The position numbers and the translations under genes were made by a program. Below, piece after piece: positions 1 to 7,686 of a DNA stretch of 64,000 bases (positions are counted from its first letter, which is position 1; the number at the start of each line of letters is the position of its first letter). Under the pieces are notes generated by a model that had not been told where the DNA came from, did no database searches, and was given only the letters and a program-made list of their open reading frames with translations. Source of the DNA: Sphingobium amiense (lineage in GTDB: Bacteria > Pseudomonadota > Alphaproteobacteria > Sphingomonadales > Sphingomonadaceae); contig NZ_AP018664.1 of assembly GCF_003967075.1 (NCBI RefSeq), forward strand, positions 124,001-188,000. Direction: 5' to 3'.

Positions 1-1113
1 GGCCTGCTGTTCATCGGCAAGCTCGAAGCCGTGACCCTCGCGCGGTTCGAGGAACTGACCGGACTCAGGATCGAAGGCTCCGACGGCTCGATGGTCGATG
101 ATCTCCCTTCGATCCAGCGCTGGCTCAACCGCATCCTCGCGCTACCGATCGGCTTGCAGAATGGCATTTTCGATGAGTTCCTCGGCCTCGTCGAAGCACG
201 GATCGATGCCGCGCGGCAGGCGGGTACGCTCGATCTCGGGGTCGAGACCATCGCAGTCGAGCATTTCGATATGCTCTCCGACACGCTGTTGCGCACCGAT
301 GCGCTTTCGGGTGCGACGACGCACCTCCTCGAACTTGAGATCGCCCGCGCGCTGAAGCCGTTGCGCCTTGAACGGCTTGAGGAGCTTTACGGCTTTTCGG
401 GCGAGCGCCAGCAGTTTCTGCGCAATGCCCGTTCAGGCCGGATCGGGCTGCTTGTCCCGGCGCGCAGCCTGCTCGCTGATGACGGAACCCGGGTTGCCCG
501 CTTCGAACTGGTCCGGCCCTTGAAACATGGCCATCTCACCGCCGAGCAGCTTGAGGAGAGCAACTGGGAGCCGGTCGATCCCGCCGAGTTCCACCGCCTC
601 TGGCAGGTAGAGGTCGACGAGGCGGCCGCGAGCCACAAGCGCGAACGCCTGCATCTCGCGACCGGCCTGCTGCTGCCGGTGTGGGACAAGCTCCCGTCCG
701 ATTATGTTCGGGTGAGCCGGATTTCGGCGCGCGACGGGCGCTCGCTGCTCGGCCGCGAGGTGCCGCTCCACTGCGTTCCCGAACTCTGCCAGGCGCTTGG
801 TCTTGAGAACGAACACGCGTTCTCGGCCGAGCAGATCGTCGATACCGTGCTCGCGGCAGGACGGCCGATGCAGGTCAAGGGCCGCGAGGCGCTCACGCTC
901 AAGCGCAGCCTGGTCAACGGGGCGCAGCGACTCGAGCTCGCCGGTTGGTCTGCGGCGCGGCTCGACTGGTACAAGGCGCAAGGGTGCTTTACCGAGATCA
1001 TCCGCTATCAGACGCGGTTGTTCGTGCCGACGGCAAGTGCCGCTGTGGTTCTGGCTCGGCTTGCCGGGCGAACGAAGCAAGTATTGCCAAATGACAGCAT
1101 ATATACCATATAG
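1..1113 (+). CDS. Strawberry-notch-type helicase, C-terminal part (runs in from the left edge)
   Basis: The reading frame is open from base 1, so this is the end of a longer gene; the first candidate start inside the window (GTG at 31) is not the true start. The roughly 370 visible residues resemble the C-terminal domain of strawberry-notch-like SF2 helicases found on alphaproteobacterial plasmids, notably the stretch LNRILALPIGLQNGIFDEF near the beginning. The helicase motor itself lies outside the window. Such proteins are large (well over 1000 residues) and have been annotated as DNA helicase/methylase-like plasmid proteins; their role is not established. A toxin-antitoxin pair follows 19 bp downstream on the same strand. 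The family call rests on recognition of the C-terminal pattern only. Confidence 0.7.
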   Translation, partial: GLLFIGKLEAVTLARFEELTGLRIEGSDGSMVDDLPSIQRWLNRILALPIGLQNGIFDEFLGLVEARIDAARQAGTLDLGVETIAVEHFDMLSDTLLRTDALSGATTHLLELEIARALKPLRLERLEELYGFSGERQQFLRNARSGRIGLLVPARSLLADDGTRVARFELVRPLKHGHLTAEQLEESNWEPVDPAEFHRLWQVEVDEAAASHKRERLHLATGLLLPVWDKLPSDYVRVSRISARDGRSLLGREVPLHCVPELCQALGLENEHAFSAEQIVDTVLAAGRPMQVKGREALTLKRSLVNGAQRLELAGWSAARLDWYKAQGCFTEIIRYQTRLFVPTASAAVVLARLAGRTKQVLPNDSIYTI

Positions 1114-1123
1114 TGCCATATGG
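1084..1123 (+). promoter_or_regulatory. Candidate promoter/operator of the xre-res toxin-antitoxin pair
   Basis: A -35-like TTGCCA (1084-1089) is followed by an unusually AT-rich stretch. It holds two direct copies of CCATAT (1106-1111 and 1116-1121) exactly 10 bp apart; the second is part of the palindrome CCATATGG (1116-1123). One helical turn between repeats just before the antitoxin ATG at 1133 is typical of a self-repressed toxin-antitoxin operator. The stretch overlaps the last codons of the helicase gene. Confidence 0.4.
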
Positions 1124-1132
1124 AGATTTGAT

Positions 1133-1546
1133 ATGTTGGCTTTGCAACCCGTTGATACCGTGCCCCAGGCGTTCCGGCCCGATCCTGTCACCCAGGAGGA
1201 GGCGGCCGCGATGTTCCGCGCGGTACTGAACCTGTTCGGAAAATGGGACCTCACCGATGAGCAAGCCGCGACTTTGCTCGATATGCCGGTGCGTTCCTAT
1301 CGGCGCTGGAAGGCCGAAGGGCCGGGCCGAGTCTCACGCGACGGCGCGGCGCGGCTCTCGAACCTGATGGGGATTCACAAAGCGCTGCGGATCATCTTTT
1401 CCGAAGCCCAGCGAGGCTTCGCTTGGATCAAGGCCGACAATGCGGCCTTCGCCGGATCGAGCGCGCTCGACGTCATGCTTGGCGGTGAACTTACCGACAT
1501 CATGCGTGTGCGCCGCTATCTCGATGCGACACGCGGTGGCTGGTGA
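1133..1546 (+). CDS. Xre/MbcA/ParS-type antitoxin
   Basis: A 137-residue protein with the layout of Xre/MbcA/ParS antitoxins. An N-terminal helix-turn-helix-like region contains LTDEQAATLLDMPVRSYRRW (about residues 41-60). A C-terminal DUF2384-type toxin-binding domain contains ALDVMLGGELTDIMRVRRYL. These proteins neutralise RES-domain toxins and repress their own operon. I chose the ATG at 1133 because the domain begins right after it; the longer open frame upstream only overlaps the helicase gene. Its TGA overlaps the toxin GTG by 4 bp, giving translational coupling. Confidence 0.88.
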   Translation: MLALQPVDTVPQAFRPDPVTQEEAAAMFRAVLNLFGKWDLTDEQAATLLDMPVRSYRRWKAEGPGRVSRDGAARLSNLMGIHKALRIIFSEAQRGFAWIKADNAAFAGSSALDVMLGGELTDIMRVRRYLDATRGGW

Positions 1547-2265
1547 CCGACGCCGATATTCCCGTCAGCCATGTTGAGTGGAAGGGCGCGGTCAGAATCA
1601 TCCGCAGCGCCTTTCCGCCGATCGACCTGTTCGAGGATCTCGCCGACCCTGCCGACTGGCCCCTGCTGATTTCGGCCGAGCAGAAGACCAATCCCCGGAT
1701 CATGGCGACGATCGGCAATCTCGATCTTGTGCCGGTCGAACGCCGGGTTGGTGGAAACGGCGCATCCTATCTGATGGCGCCGTTTACGCATGTCAGCACG
1801 GACCGGCCAAGCCGCTTCACCGATGGCAGCTACGGCGTCCTTTATGTGGGACGGGTCTTCGAGACGGCGCTGTTCGAAACGATCCATCACCATGCCCGAT
1901 TCATGGCCCGGACGGCTGAAGCGCCCGGTTGGACTTCGCAGTTTCGCGAGATCGTCCTGTCGGTGGGCGCCGATCTTCACGATCTCAGGGGTGGCGATGC
2001 CACTGACCATCCTGCCCTCGATTCCGATAGCTACACGGGCTCGCAAGGCATCGCGATCACGCTCAAGGCTGCCGGTTCCAATGGCGTAGTCTATCCGAGC
2101 ATTCGGCATCCTGGCGGTGAATGCGCCGGGTTATTCTACCCCGATTGCGCTTCCGAGCCCATCCAGGGACGCCACCTTGACTACCATTGGGACGGCACCC
2201 GCGTCGATCTGGTGCGAGACGCAGGAACCGGGACGGTTTTTCGGGTGGTGAGTCTGGCCGGATGA
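1543..2265 (+). CDS. RES-domain toxin
   Basis: A 240-residue RES-domain protein. The family is named for conserved Arg, Glu and Ser residues. Here the Arg lies in GVLYVGRVFETALFETIHH (mid-protein) with the Glu shortly after, and a Ser lies further on in the DSDSYTGSQG region. Characterised RES toxins degrade NAD+ and stop growth when free of their Xre-type antitoxin. The GTG start overlaps the antitoxin stop by 4 bp. On a plasmid, this pair probably stabilises inheritance or acts in defence. It ends 1 bp before the convergent SLATT gene, so the two transcripts meet tail to tail. Confidence 0.88.
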   Translation: MTDADIPVSHVEWKGAVRIIRSAFPPIDLFEDLADPADWPLLISAEQKTNPRIMATIGNLDLVPVERRVGGNGASYLMAPFTHVSTDRPSRFTDGSYGVLYVGRVFETALFETIHHHARFMARTAEAPGWTSQFREIVLSVGADLHDLRGGDATDHPALDSDSYTGSQGIAITLKAAGSNGVVYPSIRHPGGECAGLFYPDCASEPIQGRHLDYHWDGTRVDLVRDAGTGTVFRVVSLAG

Positions 2266-2266
2266 A

Positions 2267-2851
2267 TCAAATGAGCCGACAAACTATAGCGGCTATACTC
2301 GTTAGCGTTGCTACAGCTAATGTGAGCGAGAGGGACAGGGGCATTTTGTCGCGCCAGAACGTAAATTGCTTCTGCTCGTCAATCCATTCAATCTGGTGCT
2401 GCCAGAAGAACTTGTAGTGGGCATACCAGTCGCTGAAGAGGATTTGTTTGGACTGGTTGGAGCCGAACACCTCCGATTGGAGGTCGTCTAGGCGCTCGCG
2501 GTAGACCGCAAGGTCATCGTCCTCACCCGTCGCCTGCACGTCGCGGTAGAGGTCGCGCAGCCGATAGAACAGGGCCGTGAGCCGCTCCCCCTCCTCGCAA
2601 TAGGCAACCTTGTTGTGATCGTAGTGCGTGACGTAGAGGCTCGCGATCCCGAGTACGACAAGGGTCGCGGCAATCCACTTGCTATTCAGTGGTTCGTAGA
2701 TGAGCGCGAAGACGCCCACGGCGAGCGAGAGGAAGCCGATGAGGCCGGGAGCCTTCTGCACAACGTCGTGCGTGGCAAAATTCTTCTTCGCCCCGAAACC
2801 GACGTTGTAGCCGGTCTCAGCAATGCTCCTGAGCAGCCCCTCCCTATTCAT
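2267..2851 (-). CDS. SLATT-domain transmembrane effector of a CBASS-like system
   Basis: A 194-residue protein. Two closely spaced hydrophobic helices lie at roughly residues 34-79 (LIGFLSLAVGVFALIY, then AATLVVLGIASLYV). A charged helical segment follows, with a third hydrophobic helix at the C-terminus (LSLTLAVATLTSIAAIV). This is the SLATT (SMODS and SLOG-associating two-transmembrane effector) pattern. Members are predicted to form pores in the inner membrane when a nucleotide second messenger is made, killing the infected cell. It sits immediately downstream of the CD-NTase gene, overlapping its last 8 bp. The effector gene is intact, but its partner enzyme is split by a large insertion. 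Confidence 0.82.
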   Translation of the reverse strand: MNREGLLRSIAETGYNVGFGAKKNFATHDVVQKAPGLIGFLSLAVGVFALIYEPLNSKWIAATLVVLGIASLYVTHYDHNKVAYCEEGERLTALFYRLRDLYRDVQATGEDDDLAVYRERLDDLQSEVFGSNQSKQILFSDWYAHYKFFWQHQIEWIDEQKQFTFWRDKMPLSLSLTLAVATLTSIAAIVCRLI

Positions 2852-3988
2852 CCTCGTCCTCTTGGTTCGCGCTGATAGGGACGTGGATGCGGTCGGTCGC
2901 CACGACTACATCGTTAATGAGGGCATAGCACTCGACAACGTGGTCGCCCTTGAATTTCGTATGCTCCACGTTCCTCTTGTATCCCTCGTCGGCGACTATC
3001 TGGCCCCGGATGCAGTCACGGTTGATAGCCTCCTGCCCCCGATTGAGCACTTTCCAGAACAGACCGTAGGAGCCGGGGATGTCCGTCTCGACTACGGAGA
3101 AGGTGAGCTTCTTACGCGGCATTAACAGGGTGCGATTGCTCAGCATCTCCCGCAGGGAAGCGGGTCGAAATCCGTTCTGTTCGACCTGGCAGTCGATACG
3201 GATGTTGTTACGAATGTCGATGGTGGCGAATACATCCTCGGGGAACTCCTCCGTCATGCGGACAGCATGGCCCGCGCGGTCGGTCAGCGCCGCCTTCTCC
3301 ACCTTCTCGGCAGCGGGGAACAGCCGTCCGTATACCGCGCGCCACTTGTCGTTCTGGTTGTCCTTGCCCTCGGCCTCGATTGCCTTAAGGCAAAGCTCGT
3401 GGGCCTTCTTCGCCTTGCGCTGGAAATTCTTTTTCACCTTCACCCGCTGGCCGCTCCCCAGCGCAGCAAAGTAGTCCTGCTTGGGCAAGTCCTTGAGATA
3501 GGCGAAGAAATCGCGGCTCATCCAGTCATAATAAAGATAGCTCTTGTCGTCATACTCGCTGGTTGATTTTAGGAAGTTGTGCGCAAGGGTGTCGATCAGG
3601 AGGCCGCCGATCCCCACTCCGTGCTTGTTCTTCCAAGCCCGCGCCATCTTGCAGAGCCGCCGGAGGTTGTTGTTCTTCTCCGCCACAAATTCCGACATAG
3701 CCTGTATCTCGTCACGGGGCTTGGTGATCTTCCAAGACCCGCCGTTGTAGGTGTCGGGATATTTGAAGCTGCCGTCATCCTGCTCGAATACGGGCTGAGC
3801 CTCCACGGTAAAATTGGAATAGACGGCCTGAACAACAAGCCGATCCACCCTGACGGTCGTCTTGGGGTAGCGCGCGCGGATGGCGGCGGCGGCGTCGGAC
3901 AACAGCTTGGACTGGCCGCCGTCTTTGTAGTTATCCCACTCACCCTTCGGCATGATGTAGAGCATGTCGAGGTCCGAGATACCCTTAA
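2844..3988 (-). pseudogene. CD-NTase (SMODS nucleotidyltransferase), C-terminal part, interrupted by the 40.9-kb insert
   Basis: About 380 residues of a cyclic-oligonucleotide synthase. The fragment begins inside the active site: the frame reads KGISDLDMLYIMP, giving the catalytic Asp-x-Asp, with the likely third acidic residue in TTVRVDRLVV. The last third (from about EDVFATIDIRNNIRIDCQVE) fits the AGS-C sensor domain that follows many SMODS enzymes. The N-terminal part with the GSYGR motif is at 44845-45023 on the same strand. Joining base 44845 to base 3984 (dropping one TTAA copy) gives 1320 nt = 440 codons in frame, and restores GSYGRHTAI directly before KGISDLD. The fragment lacks a start and the glycine-serine motif, so no active enzyme is expected. 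Confidence 0.85.
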
Positions 3989-4267
3989 CCCGCCTTATTC
4001 ACCAAAAGTGTCCTGAAGGGTTGGCGGGAGTGGCGTAAGCCTCTGATCTGAATTAGGAACTGGGTGTCTAAGCCGAACCTGCCGCAGGGCAGAAAATGCC
4101 ACGGGCCACACCCGCCATGAACGATGATATCGCAAGCTCATTTGGATTCCCAGCAGTCGGCCGCAAGAAAATCACAGCTGCGTTCGACGGTGGCCGGCTT
4201 ACCTCGGATGGCGGTGTTCTACTGCTTGCACAGGCCGAGCGCGCGATGGGGATTTGCCAGCGCCTGG
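3989..4267 (+). mobile_element. Truncated left copy of the IS1380-family element
   Basis: This 279-bp stretch matches the first 279 bp of the complete copy at 43199. It includes the terminal CCCGCCTTATTCACC, the leader, and the first transposase codons (from 4096 or 4117) up to about residue CQRL. It stops exactly where the IS3 end (TGACCGGCCCCC) begins at 4268. An IS3-adjacent deletion removed the rest of the copy and its inner end. Confidence 0.92.
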
Positions 4268-4301
4268 TGACCGGCCCCCACCGAGTGGTCCGTGTGATTT
4301 G

Positions 4302-4640
4302 TTAGTGTAAAACTGCCTCCGGCGCCATGGCTGGCCGCAGGTGAAGCGAAGCGGAACCGGAGGGCAGCCATGGCGGTGTTGCCGTTTCCGGGGCCGGAGG
4401 CCGATAGCCCAGCGAGCTGTGCGGCCTAACGGTGTTGTAATGCCGGCGCCAGGCTTCAATCAGGATCTGGGCTTCAGCCAAGGTGTAGAAGATTTCCCCG
4501 TTCAAGAGCTCGTCGCGCATCGAGCCGTTGAAGCTCTCGCAGTAGCCATTCTCCCATGGGCTGCCCGGCGTGATGTAAAGCGTCTTCACACCGACCTTCG
4601 CCAGCCATTCCTGGACGGCGTTGGCGATAAATTCGGGGCC
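4302..4640 (-). pseudogene. IS3 transposase OrfB, C-terminal part
   Basis: Codes for the end of an IS3-family DDE transposase, from GPEFIANAVQEWLAKVG through the last catalytic glutamate region (SPWENGYCESFNGSMRDELL) to SSLGYRPPAPE. The missing front part ends at RSDN near 6300; RSDN plus GPEF are contiguous in IS3 transposases, so the IS110-type element entered between these codons. The open frame upstream of 4640 belongs to the inserted element. Confidence 0.88.
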
Positions 4641-4793
4641 GTAGCACATTGGGAAGCTGCCCCTCGAAGGCAGCATTCGCCTTGATGGAGACAAGGGCGC
4701 GTAGCGCCCGACGGCTTCATCAAGGCGGCCATGACCGGCCAGCAGGTCTCTAAAGTGAAGTTGTCGACTCAACACTTTGGAGACTGACCGACC
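4641..4793 (+). ncRNA. Structured left non-coding end; bridge-RNA candidate 1
   Basis: Pairing arms GCCTTGATG and CATCAAGGC enclose unpaired flanks and an inner GGGCGC-GTA-GCGCCC hairpin, i.e. a stem with a large internal loop. A second hairpin (AAAGT/ACTTT with inner GTTG/CAAC) lies just before the transposase ATG. IS110-group elements (IS621) encode their guide (bridge) RNA in this position. Only the foldable pattern is seen; expression and guide pairing are not shown. Confidence 0.35.
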
Positions 4794-6086
4794 ATGACCA
4801 AGCGCAGTTCTACTCCGGCCGATGCCGTGCTGGTAGCCATCGATATGTCCAAGCACCGCCAGGAAGTGCTGATCGAACGCCCGGAGGGCGGACGACGTCG
4901 CCGCATGACAGTCATGGCTACCAAGGCTGATTACGACCGCCTCGCGGACGATCTGGCAGCCATCGGCAGACCTATCGTCGTTGGCTTTGAGGCCACCGGC
5001 AACTACCACCGTACGCTGGCGCACCGACTGCTAGCTGCGGGTTTCGAGCTGCGCCTGATTTCGTCGGTCGCCTTGGCACGGACGCGTGAGGCGTTGCATA
5101 ATGGCTGGGACAAGAACGATTCCAAAGACGCCCAGGTAATTCTGCACATGCTCCAGATCGGCGCCACTCAGCGCTACGTCGACCCGCTGGCCGCCGGCAT
5201 CAACGACCTGCAGGAGATGTCGAAGACGCACGAGGCCATTTCCAAGGCGAAGACGCAGACCTGGCACCGCATCCTGACCCATTACCTGCCTTTGTATTTT
5301 CCCGAGATCGAACGTTTTGCGGGCAACAGCCGGTCCGACTGGTTCCTGGCTCTGCTCGAACGGTTTCCGACACCGGCCAGCATGACGACGCTCGGTCAGG
5401 AGGCCTTCACGCGCGAGGCCTGGTCACTGGTCGGCCGCAAGGTCTCCAAGGCCCGCTTAATCAACGATATCTACGAGACGGCCTGCGCCTCGGTTGCACT
5501 GCCGGTCGACGAGGAATCCGTCGCGGTCGCCATGTTCCGCATGGTCATCGCACAAGCCCGCAGCCTGATCCGGCAACGCGATGAGATCGAGCGGACCGCC
5601 AATGCCATGCTCAGCGAGAACCGCGACTATCAGCTCCTGCGCATGATCCCCGGGATCGGCCCGATCAACGCGCTGACGATCCTCGCCGAGGCTGGCGATC
5701 TTCGGCGCTTCAACCATCATCGCCAGTTCCTGAAGTTTTGCGGGCTCGACCTGGCCACCTGTCAGTCAGGCACCTTCCGAGGCCGAACCAAGCTCTCGAA
5801 GTACGGCAATGCCCGGCTACGCCGCACCTTCTGGATGGCGACCCAGGTCGCCATTCGCCAGCGCGACAACAGTTTCCGCGACAAGCTTGGTCGCTATGTG
5901 GCCGGCCACGGCAACGACCCTGATCGCCGCCGCAAGGCGATGACCGCACTCACCGCCAAGATGGCGCGCGTCGCGCACGCCGTCATCAAGACGGGAACCG
6001 AGTACCGTCCGTTCGTCGAACGGACGGACACCAGATGGAAGGACCCCTCTCTGTGGAGCCGTGAGGGCGCAGCCGCGACCCTGTAG
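4794..6086 (+). CDS. IS110-family DEDD transposase
   Basis: A 430-residue recombinase. The N-terminal DEDD domain starts with LVAIDMSKHRQEVL (first Asp) and continues through GFEATGNYH (Glu) and KNDSKDAQV (Asp pair region). The C-terminal Tnp_20 domain contains the IPGIGPINALTI segment and GTFRGRTKLSKYGNARLR, which holds the catalytic serine region. IS110 enzymes work with a guide RNA transcribed from the element's own ends. The ATG at 4794 is preceded by a hairpin-rich leader. The gene looks complete and undamaged. Confidence 0.93.
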   Translation: MTKRSSTPADAVLVAIDMSKHRQEVLIERPEGGRRRRMTVMATKADYDRLADDLAAIGRPIVVGFEATGNYHRTLAHRLLAAGFELRLISSVALARTREALHNGWDKNDSKDAQVILHMLQIGATQRYVDPLAAGINDLQEMSKTHEAISKAKTQTWHRILTHYLPLYFPEIERFAGNSRSDWFLALLERFPTPASMTTLGQEAFTREAWSLVGRKVSKARLINDIYETACASVALPVDEESVAVAMFRMVIAQARSLIRQRDEIERTANAMLSENRDYQLLRMIPGIGPINALTILAEAGDLRRFNHHRQFLKFCGLDLATCQSGTFRGRTKLSKYGNARLRRTFWMATQVAIRQRDNSFRDKLGRYVAGHGNDPDRRRKAMTALTAKMARVAHAVIKTGTEYRPFVERTDTRWKDPSLWSREGAAATL

Positions 6087-6299
6087 ATAATGTTCGGGCC
6101 TTCCATCTGGCATCCGCATCTCATTTTAAGGACGGTGAGGACCACGACCGGTGCGGTCGCTGGATCCTGTGTTTGCTATGGCCGAGAGCGCATTCCTTGA
6201 CGATGGAAGCCATCTGGATCAAAAAGTCATCAGCGCCGATCACGCTCGGCGCAACGAGACCTGCTGGCCTTTTCCCGCCGCTGCTTCCCAACCTAGGAC
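6087..6299 (+). ncRNA. Structured right non-coding end; bridge-RNA candidate 2
   Basis: About 210 bp after the transposase stop with no credible gene. It contains a GACC/GGTC hairpin and a perfect 7-bp hairpin GCGCCGA-TCACGC-TCGGCGC, then the subterminal repeat and the element end. In IS1111-group elements the guide RNA is expected on this side, so with the subterminal repeats this is the somewhat better candidate of the two. Assignment is from position and folding only. Confidence 0.35.
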
Positions 6300-6812
6300 G
6301 TTATCTGACCGTATGTGCGCCGGCGGACCACGTGTGACGAACAACTCGGCGAGAGCTGCCAGAACGTCCTCACTTCGCAACCGCCGCGCCGCCGGCAGAG
6401 CCAGGCACTCCCGACTGGCCTCGTCGATGATCGACAGGATGCGGAACTTGCGACCGTCATGCGTGCGCCCCTCGACGAAGTCGTAGGACCACACATGGCC
6501 CGGATACTCCGGCCGCAGACGGATACATGAACCGTCGTTGAGCCAGAGCCTTCCACGCTTCGGTTGCTTGTGCGGCACTTTGAGTCCTTCGCGGCGCCAG
6601 ATGCGCTCCACCCGCTTGCGGTTCACATGCCACCCGGCATCTCGCAGCAAAGCCGTCACCCGCCGATAGCCATAGCGACCGTATCGCCGAGCCAAGGCGA
6701 TGATGTCCTCGGTCAGCGCAGCTTCGTCATCCGCCCCGCGCGGCGCCTTGCGCTGTGTCGATCGATGTTGCCCGAGCACGCGGCACACCCGCCGCTCGGA
6801 CACCGGCATCAT
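6300..6812 (-). pseudogene. IS3 transposase OrfB, N-terminal part
   Basis: Contains the HTH_21-like segment (ITALARRYGRYGYRRV-type, here LARRYGRYGYRRVTALL), RRNGLKVP-type (here RREGLKVPHKQPKRG), and the first catalytic Asp in VWSYDFVEGRTHDGRKFRIL. It continues up to AHIRSDN, where the IS110-type element enters. The real product is an OrfA-OrfB fusion: the frame stays open upstream of 6812 to LLSPARRRCIDHIRTMM, overlapping the end of orfA, consistent with a -1 frameshift. The downstream residues after RSDN in this frame are element sequence. Confidence 0.87.
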
Positions 6813-6853
6813 GGTCCTGATATGATCGATACAGCGCCGTCGGCGCGCGGGGC

Positions 6854-7129
6854 TCAGAAGTTTCCCCTCGAAGCTTCCTGCAGGATCAGCTTGTCCAAGG
6901 TCAGGTCAGACACCGCCCGCCGCAACCGGGCGTTCTCCTTCTCCAGCTCTTTCATCCGCCGAGCCTGATCCATCTTCTGACCGCCATATTCCTTGCGCCA
7001 GCGATAGTAGCTCTGCTCCGTAACGCCAATCCGCCGGCACGCATCTGCCACCGTCCCGCCCTGCGCCAGCACGATTTCCGCTTCACGCAACTTGCCGATG
7101 ATCTCTTCCGGCTTGTGCTTCCTCGCCAT
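6854..7129 (-). CDS. IS3 transposase OrfA
   Basis: A 91-residue DNA-binding protein. A helix-turn-helix is followed by a leucine-zipper-like helix (MKELEKENARLRRAVSDLTL). It begins with KHKPEEIIGKLREAEIVLAQG, typical of IS3-family OrfA. It recognises the IS ends and multimerises with OrfAB. The ATG follows a purine-rich site (GGAGGAATGG read on the minus strand). OrfA is intact but its element cannot make a full transposase because orfB is split. Confidence 0.9.
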   Translation of the reverse strand: MARKHKPEEIIGKLREAEIVLAQGGTVADACRRIGVTEQSYYRWRKEYGGQKMDQARRMKELEKENARLRRAVSDLTLDKLILQEASRGNF

Positions 7130-7192
7130 TCCATTCCTCCTTCGTGGCCAATTCTAAAATAGAAACTGGGCCACTCAGAAGGGGGCAGATCA

Positions 7193-7463
7193 TAGCGATC
7201 GTAAGCCTGACTATTATGGTGAGGAACCAGGAGAGAATTTGCTCGCGCATCTCGATCGTCACGGGGCTATTGTCGAGATCGCCAAGTTGGCGTCGCAGGG
7301 TAAATCCGTGGCGGACACCATTCTGGATTATGCGGCATCCCAGCAGGCGAGCCTTCTGGTCCTGGGTGCTTACAGTCGCTCTCGCACGGCAGAGAGATTG
7401 TTCGGTGGTGTCACACGATCCCTTATCGCTGACGCAGAGCTGCCGCTCCTTGTTTCCCATTAG
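7193..7463 (+). pseudogene. Universal stress protein (UspA family), C-terminal fragment
   Basis: The frame is open from the IS3 end and codes for the end of a UspA-fold protein: a nucleotide-binding-loop-like LLVLGAYSRSRTAERLFGG followed by VTRSLIADAELPLLVSH. The canonical loop is G-2x-G-9x-G(S/T); here only parts of it fit. The front of the gene has been removed by the IS3-adjacent deletion. The TTG at 7239 and other internal codons are not true starts. Such proteins often sit beside low-oxygen and storage genes, as here, but this copy should be inactive. Confidence 0.7.
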
Positions 7464-7686
7464 CATGCCCTGATTTACAGGCTTTTACACGCTCTGCCGC
7501 CGAAGAATGACGGGTTCAACGCACACGCGGTGTCATACAACGGAATTCACAGGCCGGTTTCGCGGGCGCCTTTGCTCTCGGCGCAAGCTGGCGCGCACCA
7601 TATTTCAGAGCGGAACACCCTCATTGAGGGTATAGCGCGGATAGTACGCTAACCAACGCTAAAAACGAACGGAATGTGAGCTTGCG

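Larger units (their letters stand above)
4641..6301 (+). mobile_element. IS110-family element (probably IS1111 group) inserted in the IS3 orfB
   Basis: About 1.66 kb between the two halves of the IS3 orfB. The junctions share GT (4641-4642 and 6300-6301), the likely recombination core. There are no terminal inverted repeats, but subterminal ones exist: TTGGGAAGCTGC at 4650-4661 and GCTGCTTCCCAA at 6280-6291. Subterminal repeats mark the IS1111 subgroup. One DEDD transposase gene (4794-6086) is flanked by a 150-bp left and a 210-bp right non-coding end, both rich in hairpins. Confidence 0.85.
4268..7192 (-). mobile_element. IS3-family element, interrupted by an IS110/IS1111-type element
   Basis: Ends are TG...CA: left TGACCGGCCCCC then GAGTGG, and right (read inward) TGATCTGCCCCC then GAGTGG, an imperfect inverted repeat. 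Inside are orfA (6854-7129) and orfB in two pieces (6300-6812 and 4302-4640), all on the minus strand. Without the inner element it would be about 1.26 kb, normal for IS3. The flanks differ (CTGG on the left, TAGC on the right), so no target duplication survives; this fits a deletion that started at the IS3 end and removed neighbouring DNA. Confidence 0.88.

Noticed and set aside
433..1254. Long minus-strand open frame opposite the helicase gene
   Set aside because: Arises from the GC-rich codon pattern of the plus-strand gene; no family features, and it overlaps the antitoxin gene.
4302..5024. 240-codon minus-strand frame as a complete transposase
   Set aside because: Only its last 113 codons are IS3 OrfB; the front is antisense to the IS110-type transposase and its leader.
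7617..7631. Palindrome ACCCTCA-T-TGAGGGT in the gap before the lipid kinase stop
   Set aside because: Short, at the 3' side of both neighbours and without a T tract; too little to call an operator or terminator.
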